Source of the DNA: Aquificota bacterium
GTDB taxonomy: Bacteria > Thermosulfidibacterota > Thermosulfidibacteria > Thermosulfidibacterales > B14-G1
DNA: 37,297 nt
Reading direction: 5' to 3'
NCBI GenBank assembly: GCA_015486105.1
Contig: WFSI01000034.1
Location: 1 to 37,297 of the forward strand
Shown: positions 19,564 through 29,273 of the stretch, one piece after another
How positions within the stretch are numbered: the first letter of the stretch is position 1
How the letters are laid out: every line of letters begins with the position of its first letter
Position numbers and translations under genes: made by a program
The notes under the pieces: model-generated
What the model was told of the DNA's origin: nothing
Seen by the model: the letters and a program-made list of their open reading frames with translations, nothing else
Databases searched by the model: none

Positions 19564-19612
19564 AATACCCCCCCTTGCAACCATGAAACCGAGAGGGATA
19601 AGTAAAGAAAAG

Positions 19613-20332
19613 ATGAAAGCCGTAGCCTTCATCTCTGATATACATGGTAACTTAGAGGCCTTGGAAGCAACTCTAAGGTTCCTAAAAAACCGGGGTGTTG
19701 AAACCATCCATTGCTTAGGAGATCTGGTGGGTTACGGCCCCGATCCTGGACCTTGCACAGCCCTCATTCGAAAGCATTGCCATGGCGTAGTAGCCGGAAA
19801 CCACGATTGGGCTGTCATCGGAAAGACCCCTATAGACCTCTTCAATCCCATGGCGGAAGATACAGTCCTATGGACCAGGAGAATCCTTTCATCTAATGAG
19901 GTACTTTACCTTGAGAATCTTCCCCTAATATTAGAAATTAAGGAAGGGATCTTGGCCCACGCCTCCCCCATCAACCCAGAAGCGTGGTTTTACGTTACAG
20001 ACTCCATCAGCGCAAGGGTGACACTGGACACCTATCCAAAAAAGAGGATTTTCATAGGCCATACCCACATTCCCCAGGCCTTTTCCTCATGGTCAAAGGG
20101 CATAAGAGAGCTGGCCTTCCCCTTTACCATGAAAGGGGAGATTCAATACCTAATAAACGTGGGAAGCGTAGGACAACCCCGAGACGGGGACCCCAGAGCT
20201 TGTGCTCTCACTATAGAAAATGAAAAAGCTATCCTTTGGAGGATCCCTTATGACGTAGAAACAACCGTCCAAAAGATCAAAGAACGGGGGCTACCCAAAC
20301 CTCTGGGACAAAGGCTGCTGTTGGGCATCTGA
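19613..20332 (+). CDS. Metallophosphoesterase, calcineurin-like (YfcE/MJ0936-type)
   Basis: The 239-residue protein carries the full set of two-metal phosphoesterase motifs: SDIHGN at about 8-13, GDLVGYGPDP, GNHD, LAHASP and IGHTHIP. This group includes small phosphodiesterases and phosphatases of often unknown substrate; NVGSVGQPRD near the end is typical. I chose the ATG at 19613 because MKAVAFISDIHGN matches family starts and the ATG at 19583 has no SD. The SD for 19613 is also modest (GAGAGGGAT at 19591-19599). It stands alone between divergent bactofilin and the EF-G-like gene. Confidence 0.85.
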   Translation: MKAVAFISDIHGNLEALEATLRFLKNRGVETIHCLGDLVGYGPDPGPCTALIRKHCHGVVAGNHDWAVIGKTPIDLFNPMAEDTVLWTRRILSSNEVLYLENLPLILEIKEGILAHASPINPEAWFYVTDSISARVTLDTYPKKRIFIGHTHIPQAFSSWSKGIRELAFPFTMKGEIQYLINVGSVGQPRDGDPRACALTIENEKAILWRIPYDVETTVQKIKERGLPKPLGQRLLLGI

Positions 20333-20356
20333 GCCCCGTATAAAGATGGGGCCTTC
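20333..20356 (+). terminator. Short hairpin after the metallophosphoesterase gene
   Basis: GCCCC (20333-20337) and GGGGC (20348-20352) form a 5-bp stem with a G-T closing pair, followed by CTTCC. Weak and without a real T-run, but placed directly after the stop codon. Confidence 0.35.
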
Positions 20357-20357
20357 C

Positions 20358-20386
20358 TTGACCATGGTGCCTAAATTTGTTAGTTT
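20358..20386 (+). promoter_or_regulatory. Possible promoter of the EF-G-like gene
   Basis: TTGACC (20358-20363), 17-bp spacer, TAGTTT (20381-20386). The -35 is good (five of six) and the -10 poor (three of six). Confidence 0.3.
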
Positions 20387-20437
20387 TCTTCGTGGGTTAC
20401 ACGTCCATCCATACAAATTTTGGGAAAGGAGTCAACT

Positions 20438-22516
20438 ATGAAAAAGTATGAAACCCAGCAGATTAGAAATATCGGCCTCCTATCCGATGGGGGAACAGGA
20501 AAAACCACCTTGGCAGAAGCCATCCTCTTCAATGCTGGGGTAACCACTCGATTGGGAAGGGTGGGCGATAGTAACACCGTTATGGATTATGATCCCGATG
20601 AGCATTGCCGGGGATGTTCTATAAATGCTGCTGTGGCCTTCTTCCTCCACAAAGGCAGAAAGGTTAACCTCATTGATACCCCGGGATACGCCAATTTTAT
20701 CTCCGACACCATTGGCTGCCTCAGGGTTATTGATGGAGCCATTTTCCTGGTAAGTGGTGTAGATGGCCTTAAGGTCCAAACAGAGAAACTCTGGAATTCG
20801 GCCAAGGAACTGAGAATACCCCGCCTGTTCTTCATCAACGAATTGGACAAACAGCAGACTAATTGGGAGAGGGTCCTCTCAGAAATTAAAGATGAACTGG
20901 GCATCAAACCCTCCTTAGTCACTTACCCTATAGGAAAGGGAGAAAGTTTAAAGGGGGTGGCAGACCTTCTTTCGGATAAAGCTCTTTTATTCCAAGAAGG
21001 GGCCCCTTCCTTAGGGGAAGTGCCTCCAGAATACAGAGAAGCAGTAGAAGCAGCCAGAAACGAGCTAGTAGAAGACATAGCAGAGACAGATGACGCAATC
21101 ATGGAGAAATACTTGGAGGGGGAGGAACTCAGCCAAGGCGAAATTATAAGTGCCTTAGCCCACGGAGTGAAGGAAGAAAAACTCTTCCCTGTCCTCATGG
21201 GTTCCGCCTACGAAAACATAGGTGTCCATCCCCTCATGGATCTCATGGTAGAAGTCCTACCTGCACCCCATGAGAAACCCCCTATCAAAGGCATTAATCC
21301 CAAAACAGGGGAAGAAGAAGAGAGGACCTGCACAAAGGAAGACCCCTTCTCTGCCCTGGTGTTCAAAACCATCTCAGACCCCTACGCAGGAAAGATCTCC
21401 CTATTTAAGGTCTTTTCTGGAGCGTTGGATGGAGACTCCGCCGTCTACGACTCCACCAAAGAGGTGAAGGAAAGGGTGGGCAAGCCCTTCTTTATGATTG
21501 GGAAAGATCAGAAACCCACAGACAGGGTGATAGCTGGAGATGTGGGGGCTGTGGCCAAACTTAAGGAGACAAGAACGGGGGATACCCTCTGCTCTCCCGA
21601 TGCCCCCTTCCTCTTTCCTCCTATTCCATTTCCCGAACCCATTCTGTCTTTTGCCATCAAGGCCAAAAGTAGAAGCGATGAGGAAAAGATCAGTACAGCC
21701 CTCCAAAGGCTTATGGAAGAAGATCCCAGCCTCCAGGTAAAACGGGACGAGCAAACCAAAGAACTGATCATCTCTGGTTTAGGACAGCTCCACTTAGAAA
21801 CCATTGTAGAAAGGTTGAAGAGGAAGTACGGAGTGGAAGTAGAACTCCAAACCCCCAAAGTACCTTACAAGGAAACCATCAAGAAAAAAATGAAGATGCA
21901 AGGCCGCTACAAAAAGCAGACGGGGGGAAGGGGACAATATGGAGACGTATGGATTGAGATTGAGCCTTTACCCCGGGGGACGGGCTTCGAGTTTAAAAAC
22001 CAGATTGTGGGAGGAGCCATACCCCGGCAATACATACCATCAGTGGAAAAAGGGGTAAGGGGAGCCATGGGAGAAGGGGTCTTGGCAGGATACCCTGTAG
22101 TAGACGTAAAGGTGATTCTCTATGATGGTTCCTTTCATCCTGTAGACTCCTCAGACCTGGCCTTCCAGATTGCCGGATCCATGGCTTTTAAAAAAGCTGC
22201 AGCCCAAGCCAATCCTATACTTTTGGAACCTATAATGACCTTGGAGGTCACCTCTCCCGACGACTGTGTAGGAGACGTTATTGGAGACCTCAATGCCAAA
22301 AGGGGTAAAATTCTGGGGGTAGAGGCCAAAGGGAAAAATCAAATCATAAGGGCTCAGGTACCCCTGGCAGAGATCCTCCGCTATGCCCCCGAGTTGAGAT
22401 CCATAACGGGAGGAAGGGGAACCTACTCTATGGAGTTTTCCCACTATGAAGAGGTGCCACCCCACTTGGTCCAAAAGGTCATTCAAGAAAGCAAAGGAAA
22501 AGAGGGAGAATCCTGA
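20438..22516 (+). CDS. Elongation factor G-like translational GTPase (EF-G-2 type)
   Basis: The 692-residue protein has EF-G length and the EF-G order of domains, ending in the domain IV/V segments GGRGQYGDVWIEIEPL, AYP/GYPVVDVKVILYDGS and ITGGRGTYSMEFSHYEEVP. The GTPase motifs differ from canonical EF-G: G1 is SDGGTGKTT at 16-24 rather than AHIDAGKTT, switch II reads DTPGYANF at 80-87 with Tyr84 where EF-G has the catalytic His, and G4 is NELD at 134-137 instead of NKxD. These resemble Thermus EF-G-2-like paralogues, so I do not call it the housekeeping fusA. Start chosen at ATG 20438 with AAAGGAG at 20425-20431. Its role may be in a specialised translation or ribosome step. Confidence 0.88.
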   Translation: MKKYETQQIRNIGLLSDGGTGKTTLAEAILFNAGVTTRLGRVGDSNTVMDYDPDEHCRGCSINAAVAFFLHKGRKVNLIDTPGYANFISDTIGCLRVIDGAIFLVSGVDGLKVQTEKLWNSAKELRIPRLFFINELDKQQTNWERVLSEIKDELGIKPSLVTYPIGKGESLKGVADLLSDKALLFQEGAPSLGEVPPEYREAVEAARNELVEDIAETDDAIMEKYLEGEELSQGEIISALAHGVKEEKLFPVLMGSAYENIGVHPLMDLMVEVLPAPHEKPPIKGINPKTGEEEERTCTKEDPFSALVFKTISDPYAGKISLFKVFSGALDGDSAVYDSTKEVKERVGKPFFMIGKDQKPTDRVIAGDVGAVAKLKETRTGDTLCSPDAPFLFPPIPFPEPILSFAIKAKSRSDEEKISTALQRLMEEDPSLQVKRDEQTKELIISGLGQLHLETIVERLKRKYGVEVELQTPKVPYKETIKKKMKMQGRYKKQTGGRGQYGDVWIEIEPLPRGTGFEFKNQIVGGAIPRQYIPSVEKGVRGAMGEGVLAGYPVVDVKVILYDGSFHPVDSSDLAFQIAGSMAFKKAAAQANPILLEPIMTLEVTSPDDCVGDVIGDLNAKRGKILGVEAKGKNQIIRAQVPLAEILRYAPELRSITGGRGTYSMEFSHYEEVPPHLVQKVIQESKGKEGES

Positions 22517-23374
22517 TTGAGAAACCTCCTTCACAAGATAAACTTGAGGTTGGACGCCACCCATAAATTGGGAGAAGAAAGGGAAGGTAAAAGGCGAAGC
22601 AGGGTCTACCTCCTTATAGGAATAATAGCCCTCTTGGGGCTCACCCTGGCTATCTACAAGATCTTAGGCTACCGGGCTGTAGAAAAGATAGAGGTTAAGA
22701 TTGTACAACACCGTGGTCAAACCTTGGAAAAGAAAAGACCTCTGATCTCAGCAAAAACCCAAACTAAACCCCCACCCTCAGCCTCGCTTCCATCCCAGCC
22801 AACTCCAAAGGAAGAGATGAAAATGACAACCCAGCCACCGGGGATAAAGAAGAAAGAAGGAAAGAAAGTCATCACAGTACTCCCCAAAACCTTTCAGGAA
22901 ACTCCCAAACCAACCCCCACCAAAGAAAAAATGCTTCCTCCCGAAAAGACCTTAGAGATAGCCATTTTCCCAGGGAAAACCCCTGGTCGGGTGATGGTGC
23001 TTTTGAAGAGTAAGGGTATAAAAACCCGAAAAGAAAAGAGAAAGACCACTGTGGATCTCTATCGGGTAGTAGTAGCTTCAACAGGAAAAAACCTTGCCAA
23101 AAAGCTGAAAGAGAAAACCGGGATCTTCCCCTGGAGACTTAAGAAGGACGGGAAAACCTACCTGGTGATAGCCTCTCTGATGAATGAAAAAGAGGCTCAA
23201 AAAATGATGAGAATGTTAAAAAGATTAAGGTTCTCACCACAAATCCTCACAGCCCAGAGGGATTTGAGTGTAAATGCCTTGGTTTTTTCTCTCAAAGAAA
23301 AATCTTGGGAAAACATGGAGCCCCAGTTGGAAAAAAGGGGAGCTCATACCTTAGAAATAAAAGCCCTGGAGTAA
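22517..23374 (+). CDS. Single-pass membrane protein with C-terminal SPOR-like region
   Basis: The 285-residue protein has a cytoplasmic start of about 29 residues, one transmembrane helix at about 30-50, a long Pro/Lys/Thr-rich linker (about 70-150) and a C-terminal region (about 160-265). The latter contains YRVVVASTGKNLAKKLKEK...TYLVIASLMNEKEAQKMM and resembles SPOR domains that bind denuded peptidoglycan, although divergent. The topology, N-in with an extracytoplasmic domain, fits a division or envelope protein. The TTG start immediately follows the stop of the EF-G-like gene, with GGGAG upstream. Its 3' end overlaps the convergent radical SAM gene by 31 bp. SPOR identity is inference. Confidence 0.65.
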   Translation: MRNLLHKINLRLDATHKLGEEREGKRRSRVYLLIGIIALLGLTLAIYKILGYRAVEKIEVKIVQHRGQTLEKKRPLISAKTQTKPPPSASLPSQPTPKEEMKMTTQPPGIKKKEGKKVITVLPKTFQETPKPTPTKEKMLPPEKTLEIAIFPGKTPGRVMVLLKSKGIKTRKEKRKTTVDLYRVVVASTGKNLAKKLKEKTGIFPWRLKKDGKTYLVIASLMNEKEAQKMMRMLKRLRFSPQILTAQRDLSVNALVFSLKEKSWENMEPQLEKRGAHTLEIKALE

Positions 23375-24996
23375 AGAGCTTCCTTTTCCCAGCCCGTGTC
23401 CACCACCTCCCAGGGAAAGGGCTCATGCCGATCCCTTGTCCTGTGAATATGATAGTAAAAACTTACGTTATGGGTCTTCAGTGCCCCATTCCAATCCCCC
23501 CCCATATCCAAAGAAGCTACCAAGGCCTCTCCCACCCTCCTGTCCCCCTTGGATATAAGCCCCTGTAACAAGGACCACTTGGGTCCCTCTCCCGTTACCA
23601 CTACCCCTTTAACCCTTCTAAGGTCTGATTCCACTTTACGTATCTTAGCCCTCAATACATCCCTGGTCTCCATGGGAGACCACTGGAAAGGAGTATGAGG
23701 CTTAGAAACAAAGGGGGCCAAGCTGAGATGAATCTGGGGCAGAGGAAGCCCTCTCATCCTGCATTGATGAAACACCCCTTTGGGAAAAACCGATAGGGCC
23801 TCCACATCATCATACTTCTCCCCTGGCAGCCCTATCATAAAATAGAGTTTCAAGATCTGGGCTCCCTGCTCCACACAGAAAAGTAACCTATCCATAAGCA
23901 ACTCCTGGGAAAGAGGCTTACCGACAGCCTTTCTCAATTCCTCCCCAGCCGCTTCTATCCCAAAGGTTCCCCGCTTGCTCTGGCCACAAACAGTCTTTAA
24001 AACCGCCAAAGGCGCATCCAATCTCAATGAGGAAAAGCTCACATCCTTCCCCAAAGAGAGGGCTTTATCCACAACCTCAACCAGATAGGGATAATGTGAG
24101 AGGGATGTGCCTATAAACCCCACCTTGGAAAAAGGCACATCCAAGGAGCTCAAAAGTCTCTTCTTATCCACCATTCTTAGGGGACGATAAAGATAGGCGG
24201 AAAGGCAAAACTTACATAGATAAGGGCACCCCCTACTTACCTCTAGGAGAAAGGCCTGGGGAAAAGCACCATAAGGTGTTACCAAAGACGACTGGTTACC
24301 CTTTTGGGAGAATCCCTGCCAATAAGCCCACTTTACAGGAAAAGGAGCATCCCCCCGGACTTCAAAGCGCAAAAAGCGACCAAAGTGATCGTATTTAGGA
24401 TTATAGAAAGATGGAACATACACACCTGGAATCCAGGCTAATCGGGATAGAAGTCGACGAGTTCTTCCAATACCTTCCTCCTTCAAGACTTTGAGGACAC
24501 GAGGTAACACCTCCTCACCCTCTCCCACTACTATAACATCAGCCAAAGGGGCAAAGGGTTCAGGATTGGCCGAGGGGACTATACCACCCATAATCACTAA
24601 AGGATCCTCCTCCCTTCGAAGGGAAGCCAGGGGCTCTACCCTGGACCAGTGCAACAGCCTGATCACATTCAAGAGGTCTAATTCGAAACTGATAGAGAAA
24701 GCCAACACAGGAAACTCCCTGGGAGAAGCCTTGACCTCCATGGAAACCAACTCCTCTCCCCTTTCAATAAGGGGAATTAAATGGGGCTCGGGCAGGAAAC
24801 ACCGGTCACAGGAAACGCCTCCAATAGCATTAGCCAACCGGTAAATGGTCTGGAATCCCATGTTGGCCATACCCACCCGATAGATGTTAGGAAAAAACAG
24901 GAGCATAGAAAGATCCCACCCTTGGGAACAGAGAGGGGCACCCTTCTCCTTCTCCAGAAGACAGTCCCAAGTGGCAGCCAAAGCCTTACAGATCAA
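23344..24996 (-). CDS. Radical SAM protein with B12-binding-like N-terminal region
   Basis: The 550-residue protein has an N-terminal region (about 20-200) resembling the B12-binding-type domain: [23 protein letters not shown] and [14 protein letters not shown]. The radical SAM core follows, with CPYLCKFC (CxxxCxxC at about 257, 261, 264) and glycine-rich strands. The C-terminus PWEVVDTGW...SRAFI matches a family of uncharacterised radical SAM proteins I recall (TIGR03960-like). I chose TTG at 24994-24996: it overlaps the ftsZ stop as TTGA and has AAAGGATGG upstream, while EKEKG...NIYRVGM just after it looks conserved. It follows ftsZ in the cell-wall cluster. The product is unknown. Confidence 0.8.
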   Translation of the reverse strand: MICKALAATWDCLLEKEKGAPLCSQGWDLSMLLFFPNIYRVGMANMGFQTIYRLANAIGGVSCDRCFLPEPHLIPLIERGEELVSMEVKASPREFPVLAFSISFELDLLNVIRLLHWSRVEPLASLRREEDPLVIMGGIVPSANPEPFAPLADVIVVGEGEEVLPRVLKVLKEEGIGRTRRLLSRLAWIPGVYVPSFYNPKYDHFGRFLRFEVRGDAPFPVKWAYWQGFSQKGNQSSLVTPYGAFPQAFLLEVSRGCPYLCKFCLSAYLYRPLRMVDKKRLLSSLDVPFSKVGFIGTSLSHYPYLVEVVDKALSLGKDVSFSSLRLDAPLAVLKTVCGQSKRGTFGIEAAGEELRKAVGKPLSQELLMDRLLFCVEQGAQILKLYFMIGLPGEKYDDVEALSVFPKGVFHQCRMRGLPLPQIHLSLAPFVSKPHTPFQWSPMETRDVLRAKIRKVESDLRRVKGVVVTGEGPKWSLLQGLISKGDRRVGEALVASLDMGGDWNGALKTHNVSFYYHIHRTRDRHEPFPWEVVDTGWEKEALYSRAFISKV

Positions 24997-26129
24997 TGCC
25001 CATCCTTTTCCAGGATCCTCTGGATGATAGGTGGAAGATCCTCTAAATCCCCCCACTCCTCCAATAGAAACCTCTCCTCTTTATCTCTCTCTTCTCGGGT
25101 TGCCTGAGAATCTGGAGAGGAAGTAGCCTCTACCACTTCCCTTTCCTGAACCACCACCTCTGAAAATTCCTCTGTGAAACCCGTAGCTATCACCGTCACC
25201 CTTACCTCTTCTTCCACCCTCTCATCCACCACAGCCCCAAAGATAATATTGGCCTCCTCATGGGCAGCCTCGTAAATCACCACCGCCGCATCCCTCACTT
25301 CTGTAAGACTCAGATCAGACCCACCAGTGATATTGATGAGCACTCCCCTGGCCCCATCCACCTTTACGTCCTCTAAAAGGGGACTGGAAACGGCCCCCAA
25401 AGCTGCCTTTCTGGCCCTGTCTTCCCCAACGGCAACAGCCGTTCCCATGAGGGCAACACCCCGGCCTTCCATGATGGTCTTCACATCGGCGAAATCCACA
25501 TTCACCAAACCTGGAACGGTGATGATGTCAGATATACCTTGGACACCTTGGCGAAGAACGTCATCGGCTATCTTAAAGGCGTCCCTCATACTGGTACTTT
25601 CATCCACCACCTGAAAGAGCCTTTCATTGGGAATGGTGATAAGGGTATCTACATGACCCTTTAACTCAGAGAGACCCTCATCGGCGTTTCTCATCCTCTG
25701 CCTTCCCTCAAAGAGAAAAGGCTTAGTCACCACAGCTACAGTGAGGGCTCCCACATCTTTAGACACCTGAGCAACTATAGGTGCAGCACCAGTTCCTGTT
25801 CCACCTCCCATACCCGCTGTCACAAAAACCATGTCAGCCCCTACCAATGCCTCCTTGACCCTGTCCACCTCCTCCTCCGCAGCCCTTCTGCCCACATCAG
25901 GATGGGCACCAGCCCCTAGACCTTTAGTTACCTTGGAGCCTATGTGGACCTTAAGGGGGGCCTTGCACCTATTCAGGGCCTGGGCATCTGTGTTAATGGC
26001 TATGAACTCTACCCCTTGAAGGCCATGTTCTATCATGTTGTCTACAGCATTCCCGCCAGCTCCCCCCACACCAACTACTTTCAATACCGCTCCTCGCATC
26101 AAATCCTCATCCAAAGTGATAAGGGGCAT
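24993..26129 (-). CDS. ftsZ: Cell division protein FtsZ
   Basis: The 378-residue tubulin homologue polymerises into the division ring. Visible are [16 protein letters not shown], the GTP-binding signature [10 protein letters not shown] at 108-117, and the T7 synergy-loop region [11 protein letters not shown] at about 209-219. A linker of about 50 residues ends in the conserved C-terminal peptide [12 protein letters not shown], the docking site for FtsA, ZipA and similar partners. The SD AAGGAGGTGGGGAT precedes the ATG, and ddl ends only 12 bp upstream, so ftsQ and ftsA are not in their usual place. Its stop overlaps the next gene's TTG. Confidence 0.98.
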   Translation of the reverse strand: MPLITLDEDLMRGAVLKVVGVGGAGGNAVDNMIEHGLQGVEFIAINTDAQALNRCKAPLKVHIGSKVTKGLGAGAHPDVGRRAAEEEVDRVKEALVGADMVFVTAGMGGGTGTGAAPIVAQVSKDVGALTVAVVTKPFLFEGRQRMRNADEGLSELKGHVDTLITIPNERLFQVVDESTSMRDAFKIADDVLRQGVQGISDIITVPGLVNVDFADVKTIMEGRGVALMGTAVAVGEDRARKAALGAVSSPLLEDVKVDGARGVLINITGGSDLSLTEVRDAAVVIYEAAHEEANIIFGAVVDERVEEEVRVTVIATGFTEEFSEVVVQEREVVEATSSPDSQATREERDKEERFLLEEWGDLEDLPPIIQRILEKDGH

Positions 26130-26141
26130 ATCCCCACCTCC

Positions 26142-27080
26142 TTAGCTCTTCAAGGCAGACTCCAAGATACGAAGGACCAACTCCCTAAAAGAGATCCCAG
26201 CAGCCGCTGCAGCTTTAGGTAACAGACTGGTCTCCGTCATCCCAGGAATGGTGTTCACCTCCAAAGCATAAGGCGTGCCATCAGGAGAAAGGCGAAAATC
26301 CACCCGGGAGACATCCCGACATCCCAAGGCCCTGTGGGCCAAAAGGGCCATATGCTGGGTCATTACGAATGCCTCTTGAGAAAGCTGGGCCGGCACCTCG
26401 TACCGAGTCACTCCAGGTGTATACTTGGCCCTATAGTCGTAAAAGCCTCCCTCGGGAACAATCTCCACCACGGGAAGAGGCTCATCACCAAGGATGCCTA
26501 CCGTTAACTCCCTTCCCTCCACATACTCCTCCACCAAAACCGTATCTCCGTATCTGTAGGCCTCCTGGAGAGCAGACTCCAACCCGCCTTCGTCTTTCAC
26601 CAAGTTCACCCCAATAGTAGAGCCCTCTGCGGCAGGCTTAACCACCAAAGGATAGCCCAAGTCATCCAAAGGCACCTCCCCCGGCAAGGTCCATCCTTCT
26701 CTACGAGATATAGAATACCTGGGCACGGGAATGCCATGATAAGAAAAGAGTCTTTTAGAGGCCACCTTGTTCATAGCCAAAGCGCTGGCCATAACCCCTG
26801 AACCCGTATAGGGAACACCCATGTACTCTAATATTCCCTGTATCACCCCATCCTCTCCAAACCTCCCGTGGAGGGCTATAAAAACCACATGGGGCTTTAT
26901 TCTATTCAAGGCATCCACCAGCTCATCCAAGTCTTCACCTACATCCACCTCCACCACATCCAGTCCTTCCTCCTCCATGGCCCGAGCCACAGCCCTCCCG
27001 GTTTTCAGAGAAACCTCCCTCTCAGAGGAGGGGCCCCCCAGGAACAAGGCAATCTTCATTCTCTTCAAAGATCCCTGCAT
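26142..27080 (-). CDS. ddl: D-alanine--D-alanine ligase
   Basis: The 312-residue ATP-grasp enzyme makes D-Ala-D-Ala for peptidoglycan. Motifs are LFLGGPSSEREVSLKTG near the start, ALHGRFGEDGVIQGILE, PLVVKPAAEGSTIGV, and LEVNTIPGMTETSLLPKAAAAAGIS with the Mg-binding Asn. The ATG at 27080 has a GGAGGAGGAGA sequence well placed upstream and overlaps murB by 59 bp; a second ATG at 27059 (MKIALFLGG) aligns better with family starts but lacks a good SD, so the exact start is open. It follows murB and precedes ftsZ. Confidence 0.94.
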   Translation of the reverse strand: MQGSLKRMKIALFLGGPSSEREVSLKTGRAVARAMEEEGLDVVEVDVGEDLDELVDALNRIKPHVVFIALHGRFGEDGVIQGILEYMGVPYTGSGVMASALAMNKVASKRLFSYHGIPVPRYSISRREGWTLPGEVPLDDLGYPLVVKPAAEGSTIGVNLVKDEGGLESALQEAYRYGDTVLVEEYVEGRELTVGILGDEPLPVVEIVPEGGFYDYRAKYTPGVTRYEVPAQLSQEAFVMTQHMALLAHRALGCRDVSRVDFRLSPDGTPYALEVNTIPGMTETSLLPKAAAAAGISFRELVLRILESALKS

Positions 27081-27933
27081 AAACTATCTCCTCCTCCAAG
27101 GAGACGGAGAAGAAACCCTCCACCTCCCTTTTGATCACCTCTATGAGGCTCACCACATCCTTGGCTAGAGCTTCACCCATATTAACTATAAAGTTGGCAT
27201 GCAGCCGAGACACCATAGCATCCCCCACCCGGAAACCCTTCAGACCCGCCTTTTCTATGAGACGTCCAGCTTCCTCTCCCTGGGGATTCCTGAAAATAGA
27301 CCCAGCAGAGGGTTTGTCTAAGGGTTGAGACTCCCTCCTCTTTTTATTCAAGAGGGCCATCTCCCTACTGATTCCCTCCCTGTCACCAGGCACCAAGCTA
27401 AGGGTAGCCCCTACTATCCTTTTCCCTTCTAAACCCGATTTCCTGTAGCCCCAAACCAACTCATCCTTGGTCAAAACCTCCACTTTTCCCTCCATCAGGA
27501 CCTCCACCTCCTCCACCAAATCCCCCAAAAAACGACCGAAGGCCCCAGCATTCATGACAAGCCCTCCCCCTATAGAGCCAGGAATACCTCCTAAAGCCTC
27601 AAGACCCGAAAGCCCTGCCTTCTGAGCCAAGACGGCGAGAGCAGTAAGGGAAGTCCCGCTTTGGGCCCAGATCCTATACCCTTCTATCTTAACCTTTCTC
27701 AAAGACCTGGTGAGTACCACAAGCCCTGGAAATCCTCCGTCCCCCACCAAAAGATTGGAACCCCCTCCCAAGAGGAGAAGGGGCCATCCCTCTTCCTGAG
27801 CCAGGACACAAAAATCCCTCAATTCATCCACATGAGCTGGTTCAGCCAGAAAGCGAGCAGGCCCACCAATCCTGAAAGTGGTAAGCCCTTTAAGGGGCAT
27901 CCTCTCTCTCAGATTTCCTTCCCTTATCCTCAC
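27022..27933 (-). CDS. murB: UDP-N-acetylenolpyruvoylglucosamine reductase
   Basis: The 303-residue FAD enzyme completes UDP-MurNAc synthesis. Visible are LKGLTTFRIGGPARFL, the FAD-binding LLLGGGSNLLVGD, GIPGSIGGGLVMNAGA, the catalytic-serine region SAGSIFRNP, and GDAMVSRLHANFIVN. The compact length suggests a type II MurB. I chose GTG at 27931-27933 because it overlaps the murC stop (GTGA) and has GGAGG five bases upstream; the in-frame ATG at 27966 would force a larger overlap and lies before any conserved sequence. It lies between murC and ddl in transcription order. Confidence 0.94.
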   Translation of the reverse strand: MRIREGNLRERMPLKGLTTFRIGGPARFLAEPAHVDELRDFCVLAQEEGWPLLLLGGGSNLLVGDGGFPGLVVLTRSLRKVKIEGYRIWAQSGTSLTALAVLAQKAGLSGLEALGGIPGSIGGGLVMNAGAFGRFLGDLVEEVEVLMEGKVEVLTKDELVWGYRKSGLEGKRIVGATLSLVPGDREGISREMALLNKKRRESQPLDKPSAGSIFRNPQGEEAGRLIEKAGLKGFRVGDAMVSRLHANFIVNMGEALAKDVVSLIEVIKREVEGFFSVSLEEEIVYAGIFEENEDCLVPGGPLL

Positions 27934-29273
27934 AAAACCTCCAGGATCTCTGTCCCTATTCTCCAAACATCACCTGCCCCAAGGGTAAGAAGCAGATCTC
28001 CACTATCAAGGTTATCTACGAGGTAACCCCTCACCTCTTCCTTAGTGGGCAGGTACAGGGTTTGGGGGCAGCTCCTATCTTTTACACCTCTCCAGACATC
28101 TTCCCCCGTCACGCCGTTAGGGGTCTCTCCCGCCGGGTATATATCCATAATGAGCAAACGGTCCACTTCATAAAAGGCATCCCAAAACTCCTCCAAAAGA
28201 GCCCTGGTCCTGGAGTACCTGTGGGGTTGAAAAACCACCACCATTCTCCTGTCAGACCAATGCTCCCTCACGGCCTGGAGGGTGTTCTTGATCTCTGTGG
28301 GATGATGCCCGTAATCATCTACCACAACTATCCCTTTCACCTCCCCTCTGAGGGTGATCCTACGATCTACACCTTTAAAGGAAGCCAGGGCCTCCACCGC
28401 TCTATTCCATGTCACTCCCATCTCCAAGGCAATGGCCAAGGCCCCCAAGGCGTTAAGGACATTGTGATTCCCAGGGAGGGGAAGGGCAACTTCGCCCAAC
28501 TCCTCCTCTTCACGGGAACAGATAAAAGTCTGTACACCTTTGCCCTTTGTCAGACCCTTTGCCCTATAAAAGGCCCCTGGGGAAAAACCATAGGTTAGGA
28601 CATCTCCTTGAATCAGTCCCCGGAGAACAGGGTCCTCCCAACAAACCACACTTAGCCTCTGGACCCTCCCTAAAAAACCTTTAAAGGCCCCAGTCAATTT
28701 TTCAAAGCTACCGTAATGGTCCAGATGCTCCCGATCCACATTGGTCACCACGGCGTAATGGGGCAAAAGACGGAGAAAGGAACCATCGCTTTCGTCTGCT
28801 TCGGCCACGATAAGATTCCCCTTACCCAAAAGGGCATTGGTATCCATGGAGAGAAGCCTACCTCCCACCAGGACCGTGGGCTCCAGGCCAGCGCACATAA
28901 GAATAGAAGCTACCATAGAAGTAGTAGTGGTCTTCCCATGGGAGCCTGCTACAGCCAACCCCTCCTTTTGGGACATAATCATAGCCAGCATCTCTCCCCT
29001 ATGAATGACAGGGATACCCCTCACCTTAGCTCTTTGAAGCTCGGAATTGTCCCCTTTTATGGCAGTTGAATAGACCACTAACCGGGCACCTTCTACCTGC
29101 TCCCCCCTATGGCCTATATAAACCCTGGCCCCCAGCTCCTCCAACTGGTCTAAAAGCCTGTTTTTCTGAATATCTGAGCCACTCACCTCTACGCCCATGG
29201 AGAGGAGAATGCGGGCCAAGGCACTCATACCCACACCCCCCATACCCACAAAGTGAACCCTACCTTCCAGCAC
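27930..29273 (-). CDS. murC: UDP-N-acetylmuramate--L-alanine ligase
   Basis: The 447-residue Mur ligase attaches the first amino acid of the peptidoglycan stem. It starts with VHFVGMGGVGMSALARIL, which binds the UDP-sugar, followed by the ATP-binding AGSHGKTTTTSM at about 111-122, EADESDGSFL, TNVDREHLDHYGS and DDYGHHPTEIKNTL. The start is GTG at 29271-29273 with AGGAGGTG just upstream, inside the end of murG (14-bp overlap). All motifs are intact. Confidence 0.96.
   Translation of the reverse strand: MLEGRVHFVGMGGVGMSALARILLSMGVEVSGSDIQKNRLLDQLEELGARVYIGHRGEQVEGARLVVYSTAIKGDNSELQRAKVRGIPVIHRGEMLAMIMSQKEGLAVAGSHGKTTTTSMVASILMCAGLEPTVLVGGRLLSMDTNALLGKGNLIVAEADESDGSFLRLLPHYAVVTNVDREHLDHYGSFEKLTGAFKGFLGRVQRLSVVCWEDPVLRGLIQGDVLTYGFSPGAFYRAKGLTKGKGVQTFICSREEEELGEVALPLPGNHNVLNALGALAIALEMGVTWNRAVEALASFKGVDRRITLRGEVKGIVVVDDYGHHPTEIKNTLQAVREHWSDRRMVVVFQPHRYSRTRALLEEFWDAFYEVDRLLIMDIYPAGETPNGVTGEDVWRGVKDRSCPQTLYLPTKEEVRGYLVDNLDSGDLLLTLGAGDVWRIGTEILEVL

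Noticed and set aside
20438-22516. Housekeeping fusA or tetracycline-resistance protein
   Set aside because: Motif changes at G1, switch II and G4 fit EF-G-2-like paralogues better, and no resistance-type leader or mobile context exists.
24997-25056. Extended N-terminus of the radical SAM protein inside ftsZ
   Set aside because: The GTG at 25056 would add 20 residues coded over ftsZ; the TTG at 24996 with TTGA overlap and SD is a better start.
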